DNA of 64,000 nt from an uncultured Burkholderiales bacterium (GCA_903886485.1 CAISMH010000014.1:1-64000), one strand, 5' to 3'. Shown: positions 8,872 to 16,746, counted from the first letter of the stretch. Program-made: numbers and translations. The notes: generated by a model from the sequence alone, not told the origin.

Positions 8872-9681
8872 ATGAGCGTGGCGGAAATCAGTGCGAAAGT
8901 CATCAGTGCCCAGCCCCTCAACTTGGAAGCGGGTTCAAACATGGTGCTGCTCATGGGCAGTGCGCCCGACGCGACGCGGGCCAAAAACTGGGACCTCTCG
9001 TTGTTTGGTCAGCGCGTGGCCATCAACAACGCTTGGCAAATCACGCCTGACTGGGACTACTTGGTGTACCCCGAAGACTTCCCGCCTGAGCGTTTGCCGC
9101 CCACCCCATTGAAGCCATCGCAAAAGCTGATCGATGCGCCCGAATTTGTGCCCCAGCAAAACAGCTTTGGGGGCTTTGTCTATGCGGGTGGCACCATGGC
9201 GTTCACCGCAGGTTATTGGGCTTTAGGTGCTTTGAAGCCCGACCTCATCGCGTTCTTGGGATGCGACATGGTGTACAGCGCCACCACAGGCGAGAGCAGC
9301 CACTTTTATGGCCATGGCACGCCCGACCCCTTGCGTGCCGACATGACTCTGCAATCTCTTGAGGCCAAGTCGGCGCGCTTGATGTCGTTTGCGCATGCGC
9401 ACAACTGCGCCGTGGTGAATTTGTCAGAGTTGCCGCAATCGCGTTTGTTATTTCCACGTGTGGCTGCGTCTGAGTTGGCAACACCCGCTGTGCGTCAACA
9501 CCTCTTGGCGCGACAGGGCGAAATGCTAGATTCAGCGTGCGTTGCACGCGCCTTGCAGGCTGAACAAGCGCTGGGCTACATGGCGGCCTCAGGCCGCTAT
9601 TGGGAGCATGTGGCTGAATTTGATGAAACCAAACTCAGTGCCATCGACACGCTGTGGTTGCAGGCCGTGCGGTCGGCTTAG
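8872..9681 (+). CDS. Conserved hypothetical protein, possibly glycosyltransferase-fold
   Basis: A 269-residue soluble protein that I cannot assign to a named family. Striking segments are NMVLLMGSAPDA near the N-terminus (a GSxP loop suggestive of a nucleotide-sugar or phosphate site), INNAWQITPDWDYLVYPEDFP, FLGCDMVY and SHFYGHGTPDPLR. Together they resemble the arrangement of MptE-like/DUF115 or sialyltransferase-like Rossmann proteins; this is only a resemblance. ATG 8872 is chosen because AGGAAACGGA lies directly in front. An in-frame start at 8806 would add 22 unconserved residues. It overlaps the convergent MerR gene by 4 nt. Confidence 0.7.
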   Translation: MSVAEISAKVISAQPLNLEAGSNMVLLMGSAPDATRAKNWDLSLFGQRVAINNAWQITPDWDYLVYPEDFPPERLPPTPLKPSQKLIDAPEFVPQQNSFGGFVYAGGTMAFTAGYWALGALKPDLIAFLGCDMVYSATTGESSHFYGHGTPDPLRADMTLQSLEAKSARLMSFAHAHNCAVVNLSELPQSRLLFPRVAASELATPAVRQHLLARQGEMLDSACVARALQAEQALGYMAASGRYWEHVAEFDETKLSAIDTLWLQAVRSA

Positions 9682-10664
9682 CGCGCGCCTTCGTGTAAAT
9701 CAATCCCTTCGTGGGCGGCTATTTTTTCCAATGCGTTTTCAAACAACGCACGCGCTGAGCCTGAGATGGAGCGCAGGTAGGCGTGCAAGTGCGCGTCTTC
9801 GGCGTTGCGGTTCAAACACTCTTGGCTGTATTCCTCAAAGCTGGCCAGCTGTGTAATCAGCTCGGCCACATGGCGCGGACATTCACACAACACGTTGGTG
9901 GAAATGCCCGCCACGCGGCTGAGTGTGGCGTCTGAGTATTTGCGGCTCGTGATGACCGCGCCCGAGGTTCCAAACTCTTGCGCGCGGGCAGGGTCAACAA
10001 ACAACACGGATTGCAGCAACTCGGCCAATTCCATGTCAGACATGGGCTCGCGCCGCACGATCAAGCCGGAAAACTTCATGGCTTGCACCACGTCTTCTGG
10101 TGCAAAGTTGTACACCACGATGGTTTGTGCGAATTTGTGTTTGGCAATCAGCGCCTGAATGTCGTGGTGTACAGACGTCTGCAGGGAGTTGACCTTGACC
10201 AACAAGACCTGCGGTTTCTGGGCCAACTCGGCTTGACTGGCTGTGGCCAAGTCCACCAACACGTCGGTGACCTTGATTTGGTTTTGTTTCAAGCCTGCTG
10301 CAAATTTTTTCGACTCAATGCGGTTGGCCATGCTCAGGCCCACCACCGCCAGCGATACGGGCTGGCTCGGTGCAGCCCACGGTTGTGGGGTGTGTTGCGG
10401 CTGATTGCTCATGCGACGCAGTTGTTCGAGCGCGAGGTTGGCAATGGTGCCGATGGCGTGGCCGTTTTGCGAGAGCTGTTTGAGCAACAGGGCCTTGGAC
10501 ACGTCCTGTTCAGCAAACAAACGCTGCTTGCCCTCGGTCTTGACGGGGGTGAATGCGGCGTAGCGGGTTTCCCAAATGCGCAGGGTCGACACGGGGATGC
10601 CCGTGGTTTTAGACACCGCACCGATGCGGTACAGGGCCGTGGTAGGCGTGGGGCTGGTATTCAA
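9678..10664 (-). CDS. MerR-family regulator, LitR/CarH-like architecture
   Basis: A 328-residue regulator. Residues 12-80 form a MerR winged helix (YRIGAVSKTTGIPVSTLRIWETRY). Residues about 105-220 look like the Rossmann-type domain that binds cobalamin in CarH/LitR regulators, but the cobalamin DxHxxG motif is not present. A third helical domain has Cys-containing NVLCECPRHVAELI and YSQEC. The start is TTG 10664, since no ATG lies between the HTH and the upstream stop. LitR/CarH proteins are light-responsive repressors of photolyase and carotenoid genes, fitting the neighbours. It is divergent from the Rrf2 gene with repeated motifs between them. Confidence 0.82.
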   Translation of the reverse strand: MNTSPTPTTALYRIGAVSKTTGIPVSTLRIWETRYAAFTPVKTEGKQRLFAEQDVSKALLLKQLSQNGHAIGTIANLALEQLRRMSNQPQHTPQPWAAPSQPVSLAVVGLSMANRIESKKFAAGLKQNQIKVTDVLVDLATASQAELAQKPQVLLVKVNSLQTSVHHDIQALIAKHKFAQTIVVYNFAPEDVVQAMKFSGLIVRREPMSDMELAELLQSVLFVDPARAQEFGTSGAVITSRKYSDATLSRVAGISTNVLCECPRHVAELITQLASFEEYSQECLNRNAEDAHLHAYLRSISGSARALFENALEKIAAHEGIDLHEGAR

Positions 10665-10674
10665 AACAATGTAT

Positions 10675-10768
10675 TTGAGTAGGGATTGAGTAGATTATGT
10701 GTCGAAATATTGATTTTTACAAATTAATTCATGCTTTGAGTAGATAGATGCGTAAAAATCCTACTCAA
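10675..10768. promoter_or_regulatory. Four copies of TTGAGTAG(G/A) between divergent regulators
   Basis: Three direct copies at 10675-10683, 10686-10694 and 10736-10744 and one inverted copy (CCTACTCAA) at 10760-10768. The first two are spaced by one helical turn (11 bp). The last two form an inverted pair. They fill the 118-bp divergent region between the MerR and Rrf2 start codons, so they are likely operator sites of one of these two regulators. Which protein binds is not known. Confidence 0.7.
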
Positions 10769-10782
10769 CAGGAGTTTGAATC

Positions 10783-11289
10783 ATGATTTCGAGAAAAACC
10801 ATCAACGCCATTGAAGTCTGCGTGTTTCTTGCAGGCCAGCGCCACGTGGGCTACATGAGCAGCACCGCGTTGTCACCCAGACTGGGTTTATCGGTGTGCT
10901 ACCTCGAGAATATTCTCAAGCCGCTCAAAGCCCACAACATCGTGGGCGCCATGAAAGGCCCGGGCGGGGGCTACATGATTTTGGGCGACACCTCACTGAT
11001 CTCCATGTGGGACATTGCATCGGTGTACGAGCAGACCTTTGATGCGGATGAGTCCTCCGCTCAGGCTGAGGACAAATCCGGCTTGGCCAGTTACGAGCTG
11101 GGCTTGCAGCAAATTGTCAAAGACACGCTTTGCCAATTCACCTTGTCCGACTTTGTGGACGAAACGCGCTGCGAAGATGCACGCACCTTGGTGCAAACGC
11201 TGGGGCGCTTCAAGTTCAAACCGCTTGCGGCCTCATTCGTTCCCAAGGCGCCCAACTCCGTGTTTCAGTTGCACATGATGTTGGCGTGA
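10783..11289 (+). CDS. Rrf2-family transcriptional regulator
   Basis: A 168-residue regulator with an N-terminal Rrf2 winged helix: SRKTINAIEVCVFLAGQ, ALSPRLGLSVCYLENILKPLKAHNIV and GPGGGYMIL, the wing signature. Rrf2 proteins such as IscR and NsrR sense stress through Fe-S clusters held by three closely spaced Cys. That cluster motif is missing here (Cys are scattered), so another signal is likely. The C-terminal 70 residues have no recognised domain. ATG 10783 is preceded by AGGAG at good spacing. It begins a plus-strand run with DUF2805, the Cys-rich peptide and the response regulator. Confidence 0.85.
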   Translation: MISRKTINAIEVCVFLAGQRHVGYMSSTALSPRLGLSVCYLENILKPLKAHNIVGAMKGPGGGYMILGDTSLISMWDIASVYEQTFDADESSAQAEDKSGLASYELGLQQIVKDTLCQFTLSDFVDETRCEDARTLVQTLGRFKFKPLAASFVPKAPNSVFQLHMMLA

Positions 11290-11295
11290 GTTTGG

Positions 11296-11595
11296 ATGGG
11301 TTGTCTGATGACCTCGTCTTCACGCGAACGATTAGCCAAGTTAACACCGGGCGACGTTTCGGCTGTGATTCAAATGGCGTGGGAAGACCGAACCTCCTTC
11401 GAAACCATCCGCGAACGCATGGGACTGACAGAGCCCGATGTGGTTCGTTTGATGCGCACAGAACTCAACCCCAGTTCCTACCGCTTGTGGCGCATGCGTG
11501 TGAAGAGCCGAGTGACCAAGCACCGCGCGCTGAGAAGCCCAGAGATGAAGTTTGACGACCATGCGATTGCAGACCACCGTCGTGCCAATTGCTAA
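11296..11595 (+). CDS. DUF2805 / TIGR03643 family protein
   Basis: A small protein (99 aa) matching the DUF2805 family: VSAVIQMAWEDRTSFETIRE, GLTEPDVVRLMRTELNPSSYRLWRMRV and TKHRALRSPEMKF are diagnostic. Function is unknown; the helical N-terminus resembles a short HTH segment. Members are common in aquatic bacteria and are frequently found near cryptochrome/photolyase genes, as here. Two starts are possible (ATG 11296 or ATG 11308); the second removes four residues. It lies 6 nt after the Rrf2 gene, so co-transcription is likely. Confidence 0.85.
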   Translation: MGCLMTSSSRERLAKLTPGDVSAVIQMAWEDRTSFETIRERMGLTEPDVVRLMRTELNPSSYRLWRMRVKSRVTKHRALRSPEMKFDDHAIADHRRANC

Positions 11596-11611
11596 CTTTT
11601 GAGGATGTTGT

Positions 11612-11812
11612 ATGACCGATGACTTGAGGTGCTGCGGCACCGGTACCTGCATCATCAATGACGAAGGCGTGTGTTGGTGCGGTCAGCGATGGGATGGCGA
11701 AAAGATGAGTTTTGTCAAACCCAATGCGAATACGTCAAGCGCAACACCTTCACAGACCGCTGCGCCCACCGAGCCCAAAGGCGCTTCAACCCTTGAATGC
11801 CAGCGTGCATAA
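11612..11812 (+). CDS. Small Cys-rich conserved protein
   Basis: A 66-residue protein with a Cys-rich N-terminal half, RCCGTGTCIINDEGVCWCGQ, i.e. five Cys in 17 residues, then a low-complexity Ser/Thr/Pro/Ala tail. The Cys pattern suggests a metal-binding or Fe-S microdomain. I do not recognise a named family. ATG 11612 has GAGGA about 9 nt upstream, a convincing ribosome site, and the gene sits 16 nt after the DUF2805 gene. It is probably real despite its size; function is unknown. Confidence 0.65.
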   Translation: MTDDLRCCGTGTCIINDEGVCWCGQRWDGEKMSFVKPNANTSSATPSQTAAPTEPKGASTLECQRA

Positions 11813-11828
11813 GAGCCCACAACCCGTG

Positions 11829-12557
11829 ATGGACGTCGCGCTTTTCGCGCACGATGAAGCCCTTGCGCGCAGATTGCGCCATGCATTCAAAGACATGGGG
11901 GCAAGGGTTGAGTGTTACGCCTGCTTGCCCAAAGATTCGGCCGCATGGCAATCGCGCAAGTTTGACCTGCTGGTGGTTCATGCCACGCCATCGCTGATGG
12001 CGCTTACCAACTCCTCGGGTCGTCCCCGTGACTGGGCCCAGTCAGCCGCGACGATTGCCCTTGTGCCGCAGGAGCACATGGTCTTCGCGCATGACTTTTT
12101 AGACGCAGGGTTTGACCAGTGTCTTCCTCTTTCTTTGGACAGTCCCAGTCTGCGTGCGTTTGTCCGCACCCTGCTGCGTCGCCGACAAGGCTTGGCGGCA
12201 TCGGTGTCTCACTATGGCGCGCTGAGTTTTAACTACGTCACGCAACAAGCCTTCCTTGGCGATGTTGCGGTGAATCTGACCCACCGCGAAGCACAGGTGT
12301 TGGAGATACTGCTCAAGCGGGTCGGGCAGATTGTTCCCAAAGAGCGCTTCATCCAAGACATTGCGCCAGACAACCATATCTGCCACAGCAATGCAGCCGA
12401 GGTCTACATCCATCGGCTGCGTAAGAAATTCAGTGATGAGATTCTTCCTGTTCGCAACATCAAACGCTGCGGTTACTTGCTGCCGCGGCGTTCCCAAAGT
12501 TCGATGGATTCAGTCTTGCCCAGACATGCGTTTGTAGACGCATCTCCGGCAGTTTGA
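11829..12557 (+). CDS. OmpR-type response regulator with degenerate receiver
   Basis: A 242-residue protein. The C-terminal half is a clear OmpR/PhoB winged helix: LTHREAQVLEILLKRVGQIVPKERFI, AAEVYIHRLRKKF and IKRCGYLL. The N-terminal receiver-like domain has lost its phosphorylation site: FDLLVVHA has His where the phosphoacceptor Asp is expected, and the acidic pair is reduced (FAHDEA). It probably works without phosphorylation. ATG 11829 starts right at the receiver; a TTG-initiated extension to 11712 would overlap the preceding gene by 101 nt. No cognate kinase is adjacent. Confidence 0.82.
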   Translation: MDVALFAHDEALARRLRHAFKDMGARVECYACLPKDSAAWQSRKFDLLVVHATPSLMALTNSSGRPRDWAQSAATIALVPQEHMVFAHDFLDAGFDQCLPLSLDSPSLRAFVRTLLRRRQGLAASVSHYGALSFNYVTQQAFLGDVAVNLTHREAQVLEILLKRVGQIVPKERFIQDIAPDNHICHSNAAEVYIHRLRKKFSDEILPVRNIKRCGYLLPRRSQSSMDSVLPRHAFVDASPAV

Positions 12558-12567
12558 ATTTGGCTTG

Positions 12568-13596
12568 TCACTCAGTGCTGGTGCGCTCGTACCAGCCTTT
12601 GCTGCGGTTGACCACATGCACCACCAGCAGCATCACCGGTACCTCAATCAGCACGCCCACCACCGTGGCCAGTGCTGCACCCGACTCGAAGCCGAACAAG
12701 CTGATGGCCGCAGCCACCGCCAGTTCGAAGAAGTTCGATGCGCCAATCAAGGCGGAAGGACAAGCCACGTTGTGTGCCTCACCCAACACGCGGTTGAGGT
12801 AATACGCCAAGGCGGAGTTGAACAAGACTTGAATCAAGATAGGCACCGCCAACAACGCGATGACCAGCGGCTGCTTCAAAATGGCCTCGCCTTGAAACGC
12901 AAACAGCAGCACCAAGGTGGCCAGCAGTGCCGCGATGGACCAAGGGCCAATCTGGGCCATGACGGTGTCGAACTTCTCGCGGCCTTGCGCCAACAAGCGT
13001 TGCCGCCACAGTTGCGCCAACACCACTGGAATGACGATGTACAGCACGACCGAGGTGATGAGCGTGTCCCAAGGCACGATGATGGCCGATAGCCCGAGCA
13101 AAAACGCGACCAACGGCGCAAAGGCCACCACCATGATGGCATCGTTCAAAGCCACTTGTGACAGGGTGAACAGCGGGTGTCCATGGGTGAGGCGGCTCCA
13201 CACAAACACCATGGCCGTGCAGGGTGCCGCCGCCAACAAAATCAGGCCTGCGATGTAGCTGTCAATTTGGTCCGCAGGCAGCAGCGGGGCAAACCAATGG
13301 CGAATGAAAAACCAGCCCAGTAGGGCCATGGAAAACGGTTTGACCAGCCAGTTCACAAACAGCGTCACGCCTATGCCCTTGATGTGCTGGCGCACCTCAT
13401 GCAAGGCCGAGAAGTCAACCTTGACCAACATCGGAATGATCATTACCCAAATCAGCAAGCCCACGGGCAGATTGACTTGGGCGTATGCCAATTGCCCAAT
13501 GCTTTGAAAGAATTCAGGTTGCCACTGGCCCAGCGTAATGCCGACGACGATGCACAGGGCCACCCAAGCGGTGAGGTAGCGTTCAAAGAAGTTCAT
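12568..13596 (-). CDS. acr3: ACR3-family arsenite efflux transporter
   Basis: An inner-membrane protein (342 aa, about ten helices) that exports arsenite. Family hallmarks include PCTAMVFVWSRLTHG and QVALNDAIM, the conserved Cys-containing pore region, and the N-terminal FFERYLTAWVALCIVVGI. The start ATG 13596 overlaps the arsC stop by 4 nt. The operon order is arsR-arsC-acr3, transcribed leftwards. It converges on the degenerate response regulator gene with a 10-bp gap. Confidence 0.95.
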   Translation of the reverse strand: MNFFERYLTAWVALCIVVGITLGQWQPEFFQSIGQLAYAQVNLPVGLLIWVMIIPMLVKVDFSALHEVRQHIKGIGVTLFVNWLVKPFSMALLGWFFIRHWFAPLLPADQIDSYIAGLILLAAAPCTAMVFVWSRLTHGHPLFTLSQVALNDAIMVVAFAPLVAFLLGLSAIIVPWDTLITSVVLYIVIPVVLAQLWRQRLLAQGREKFDTVMAQIGPWSIAALLATLVLLFAFQGEAILKQPLVIALLAVPILIQVLFNSALAYYLNRVLGEAHNVACPSALIGASNFFELAVAAAISLFGFESGAALATVVGVLIEVPVMLLVVHVVNRSKGWYERTSTE

Positions 13597-14105
13597 GCGT
13601 GGTCCTGAGGCAAGGTGCGAGCGGTGTGTTGCAACATGGTTTTTTGCAGTTTGTCAGCGGGCAGGTCTACCAACAGTTGCAAGCGTTTTTGAATCATGTA
13701 GAGCGTGTTGCGAAAGGCCGCCAAACGGTCCTCGTCGCTGCCCTCGACGGCTGACGGGTCGGCATAGCCCCAGTGGGCGGTGGCCGGCTGGCCCGGCCAA
13801 TAGGGGCACACCTCGCCTGCCGCGTTGTCGCACACGGTGATGACCAAGTCCATGTGGGGCGCATCTGGCTTGGCGAACTCGTCCCAGCTTTTGCTGCGCA
13901 GGGAGGCGGTGTCAATGCCTGCTGATTTCAAGACTTGAATGCCGATGGGGTTGGGTTGCTCGTTCTCCCGTGGGCTGCTGCCCGCAGAGAAGGCTTTGAA
14001 ATGGGTGCCACTGGCGCCAGTGCCCATGTGGTTGAGCAAGGCTTCAGCCAAGATGCTGCGCGCGGCGTTGTGTGTACACAAAAAGAGAACGTTCAATGTG
14101 GTCAT
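13593..14105 (-). CDS. arsC: Arsenate reductase, thioredoxin-coupled LMW-PTPase type
   Basis: Reduces arsenate to arsenite for export by Acr3. The fold is the low-molecular-weight phosphatase type with the P-loop C-T-H-N-A-A-R-S (CX5R) directly after the first strand (VLFLCTHNAARS). Further redox Cys residues lie in ITVCDNAAGEVCPYWPG. ATG 14105 gives the normal family N-terminus; an in-frame extension to 14204 would overlap arsR and is rejected. It lies between arsR and acr3 in one operon. Confidence 0.93.
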   Translation of the reverse strand: MTTLNVLFLCTHNAARSILAEALLNHMGTGASGTHFKAFSAGSSPRENEQPNPIGIQVLKSAGIDTASLRSKSWDEFAKPDAPHMDLVITVCDNAAGEVCPYWPGQPATAHWGYADPSAVEGSDEDRLAAFRNTLYMIQKRLQLLVDLPADKLQKTMLQHTARTLPQDHA

Positions 14106-14164
14106 GGTTGCAATCAGTTGAAGGATGTGTGGGGGCGGTGAATGTCGATGTGCTGGCGCTGCGA

Positions 14165-14506
14165 TCAACAACAGCTTTTCGCAGCCTCTGGCACAACGGC
14201 ACAAGACTGGCCTTGGCAGCAGTCGTGGGTGAGGTAGGTCAGCAATGCGTCCATGCGTGCAAATTCCGCGCGGTAGATCAAATGGCGACCACTGGCTTCG
14301 GCGCTGACGAGGCCCGCTTGGCTCAGGGCTTTGAGGTGGAACGACAAAGCGCTGGGTGCGAGTTGCAGCAAGCTGCCCAAAGCACCTGCTGTCAGGCCAT
14401 CAGTCCCCGCGACCACCAAAGCTCGAAAGGCACGCAGCCGTTGTGTTTGCGCCAAGGCGGCCATGGCTTGCACGGCTTGTAACTCAGGCAATGTTTTCGT
14501 TTTCAT
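14165..14506 (-). CDS. arsR: ArsR-family arsenic-responsive repressor
   Basis: A 113-residue winged-helix repressor that controls the ars operon. The recognition helix region is LLQLAPSALSFHLKALSQAGLV. The classical ELCVCDL site is absent. Instead the C-terminus carries DCCQGQSC and a final SCC, resembling ArsR proteins that bind As(III) with C-terminal vicinal cysteines (as in Acidithiobacillus). A perfect palindrome directly upstream of its start is a likely autoregulatory operator. Confidence 0.93.
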   Translation of the reverse strand: MKTKTLPELQAVQAMAALAQTQRLRAFRALVVAGTDGLTAGALGSLLQLAPSALSFHLKALSQAGLVSAEASGRHLIYRAEFARMDALLTYLTHDCCQGQSCAVVPEAAKSCC

Positions 14507-14507
14507 A

Positions 14508-14525
14508 TTTCAATAATACTTGAAA
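14508..14525. promoter_or_regulatory. Probable ArsR operator
   Basis: The palindrome TTTCAA-TAATAC-TTGAAA begins 2 nt upstream of the arsR start codon. ArsR-type repressors bind inverted repeats of this length overlapping their own promoter. Assignment rests on position and symmetry. Confidence 0.7.
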
Positions 14526-14550
14526 CGTCAGGGTCGGCAAGCGTCATCTG

Positions 14551-14568
14551 TGTCATGCTTTCGTCACA
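14551..14568 (+). promoter_or_regulatory. Pho box upstream of pstS
   Basis: TGTCAT-GCTTT-CGTCACA, two half-sites repeating every 11 bp, 46 bp before the pstS start. This is the PhoB binding arrangement and is nearly identical to the one at 42551. An additional GTCAT half-site lies just upstream at 14543. Confidence 0.85.
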
Positions 14569-14614
14569 ATTGGTGATTAGAGTCATCGCTGTTCTAACCA
14601 ATTGAAGGACTCCC

Positions 14615-15646
14615 ATGAACACGAAACGTACATTCATCAAATCCTTGGCTGCTGCTGCGATGGCAACGCTGGCCATGGGTTCTGCCTTTGCTGCCGACAT
14701 CACAGGCGCAGGCGCAACATTCCCTTTCCCTATCTATGCCAAGTGGGCTGAAGGCTACAAAGCCGCCACAGGCAATGGTTTGAACTACCAATCGATTGGT
14801 TCTTCGGGTGGTATTCGCCAGATCAAAGCCAAGACCGTGACGTTTGGCGCCACCGACGCACCTTTGTCCGCTGAAGAGCTCGACAAAGAAGGCTTGGTGC
14901 AGTTCCCCGCCATCATTGGTGGCACGGTGCCTGTGGTGAACTTGGAAGGTTTCAAGCCAGGCGAATTGCGCGTGACGGGCGCCGTGTTGGCCGACATGTT
15001 CTTGGGCAAGATTGCCAATTGGAATGACCCCAAAATCGCAGCGTTGAACCCAGGTAAAAAACTGCCAGATCAAGCCATCACCGTGGTGCATCGTGCAGAC
15101 GGTTCTGGCACAACTTTCAACTTCACCGACTACTTGACCGCCGTCAGCAAAGAGTGGGCTGATCAAGTGGGTAAGGGCGCTGCCGTGAAGTGGCCAGCAC
15201 CGACCTCCGTGGGTGGCAAGGGCAACGAAGGTGTTGCAGCCAACGTGAACCGCGTCAAAGGCTCTTTGGGTTACGTGGAATATGCCTACGTGAAAAAGAA
15301 CAACATGACGTTCATGCAGTTGCAAAACGCCGATGGCAAATATGTGGAGCCAGATGATCTGACCTTCGCCGCCGCTGCCGCTGGCGCTGACTGGATGAAA
15401 GTCCCTGGCATGGGAGTGTCCATGGTGAACGCCAAAGGTGCAGCCAGCTGGCCGATCAGCACCGCATCTTTCATCTTGATGTACAAGCAGCCGTCTGACA
15501 AAGCAGCTTCTGCTGAAGCCATCAAGTTCTTTGACTGGGCCTTCATCAACGGCAAGAAGATGGCGCAAGAACTCGACTATGTCGCTTTGCCCGACAGCTT
15601 GACGACACAAATCCGCGCCAAGGTGTGGACACAAATTCAAAAGTAA
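14615..15646 (+). CDS. pstS: Phosphate ABC transporter, periplasmic binding protein
   Basis: Binds phosphate in the periplasm and delivers it to PstCA. A signal peptide ends near AFA (about residue 26). The mature protein begins ADITGAGATFPFPIYAKW and keeps the phosphate-binding loops SSGGIRQI, FGATDAPLS and RADGSGTTFNFTDYL. The 343-aa length is typical. It heads pstS-pstC-pstA-pstB-phoU-phoB-phoR, with a Pho box in front and a stable hairpin between pstS and pstC that can hold pstS expression above the rest. Confidence 0.98.
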   Translation: MNTKRTFIKSLAAAAMATLAMGSAFAADITGAGATFPFPIYAKWAEGYKAATGNGLNYQSIGSSGGIRQIKAKTVTFGATDAPLSAEELDKEGLVQFPAIIGGTVPVVNLEGFKPGELRVTGAVLADMFLGKIANWNDPKIAALNPGKKLPDQAITVVHRADGSGTTFNFTDYLTAVSKEWADQVGKGAAVKWPAPTSVGGKGNEGVAANVNRVKGSLGYVEYAYVKKNNMTFMQLQNADGKYVEPDDLTFAAAAAGADWMKVPGMGVSMVNAKGAASWPISTASFILMYKQPSDKAASAEAIKFFDWAFINGKKMAQELDYVALPDSLTTQIRAKVWTQIQK

Positions 15647-15666
15647 TTTGAGTTGACCAAATGAGC

Positions 15667-15695
15667 TCCGTCGGCCCTGACAAAGAGCCGACGGA
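15667..15695 (+). terminator. Hairpin between pstS and pstC (attenuator or mRNA stabiliser)
   Basis: A perfect 9-bp stem TCCGTCGGC / GCCGACGGA with an 11-nt loop, 20 nt after the pstS stop, followed by only a weak T-rich run (TTTCAGTTTT). Such hairpins after binding-protein genes usually cause partial termination or protect the upstream mRNA, giving more binding protein than permease. Confidence 0.7.
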
Positions 15696-15725
15696 TTTCA
15701 GTTTTAAGAAATGCAGGATGTTCCA

Positions 15726-16736
15726 ATGAGTCTAGGGTCTGTCATGAGCTCACACAATCTATCGCAGCAAGAACCCGCCCAAGTCGTCAGTGCCGACATG
15801 GTCGCCATTGCCAAGAAGCAGCGCATGCAAGACTTCTTCTTCCACCGTATCACCCAAGCGTTTTCCTTGTTGGTGTTGGTGGCCTTGTTGGGTATCATCG
15901 TGTCCCTGTTCATCAACGCATGGCCAACCTTTGAGCGCTTTGGCTTTCACTTTTTGTGGCATGTGGAATGGGACATCATCAATGAAGATTTTGGTGCCGC
16001 GATTGCCATCGTCGGCACACTCGCGAGTGCCAGCATTGCGTTGTTGATTGCGGTGCCACTCGCATTCGGCGTGGCCGTGTTTTTGACCGAAACCTGTCCT
16101 GTGTGGCTGCGTCGTCCGCTAGGCACGGCGATTGAATTGTTGGCAGCTGTGCCGTCCATCATCTATGGCATGTTTGGCTTGTTCGTGTTCTCGCCTTTGT
16201 TTGCTGATTACTTGCAAGTGCCGTTGCAAAAAGTCTTGGGCGGCATGCCTTTGATTGGTTTCTTGTTTGGTGGGGCCACCAACGGAATGGGCATCTTGGC
16301 CGCAGGCATTGTGTTGGCCTTCATGGTCTTGCCCTTTGTGGCCGCTGTGATGCGCGATGTATTTGAAATCACGCCGCCCATCTTGCGTGAGTCTGCCTAC
16401 GGCTTGGGCTGCACCACATGGGAAGTGGTGCGCCAAGTGGTGCTGCCTTACACACAAAAAGGGGTGATTGGCGGCATCATGCTCGGCCTTGGTCGCGCGT
16501 TAGGCGAAACCATGGCCGTGACCTTTGTGATCGGTAATGCCAACCGCATGCCGACCTCCTTGTTCTCGCCCGGTACCTCGATTGCGTCGGTGCTGGCCAA
16601 TGAATTTGGTGAGGCCGAGGCCTTGCACTTTTCGACCTTGTTTGCATTGGGCTTCTTGTTGTTCATCATCACCTTTGTGGTTTTGGCCATGGCCAAAATC
16701 ATGATTCTTCGCGCCGAAAAAGCCAAAGGCAACTGA
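15726..16736 (+). CDS. pstC: Phosphate ABC transporter permease PstC
   Basis: Inner-membrane permease subunit (336 aa) with a hydrophilic N-terminus and six helices. Conserved features are FLTETCPVWLRRPLGTAIELLAAVPSIIYG, the EAA-like loop RESAYGLGCTTWEVVRQVVLPYT and LGRALGETMAVTFVIGN. ATG 15726 has AGGA seven nt upstream; an in-frame ATG at 15711 would add five residues. It pairs with PstA and follows pstS after a hairpin. Confidence 0.96.
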   Translation: MSLGSVMSSHNLSQQEPAQVVSADMVAIAKKQRMQDFFFHRITQAFSLLVLVALLGIIVSLFINAWPTFERFGFHFLWHVEWDIINEDFGAAIAIVGTLASASIALLIAVPLAFGVAVFLTETCPVWLRRPLGTAIELLAAVPSIIYGMFGLFVFSPLFADYLQVPLQKVLGGMPLIGFLFGGATNGMGILAAGIVLAFMVLPFVAAVMRDVFEITPPILRESAYGLGCTTWEVVRQVVLPYTQKGVIGGIMLGLGRALGETMAVTFVIGNANRMPTSLFSPGTSIASVLANEFGEAEALHFSTLFALGFLLFIITFVVLAMAKIMILRAEKAKGN

Positions 16737-16746
16737 GAGGTTTTTT

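Noticed and set aside
14594..15640. 348-codon frame antisense to pstS
   Set aside because: It is a His/Gly/Cys-rich nonsense composition complementary to a certain pstS; not a gene.
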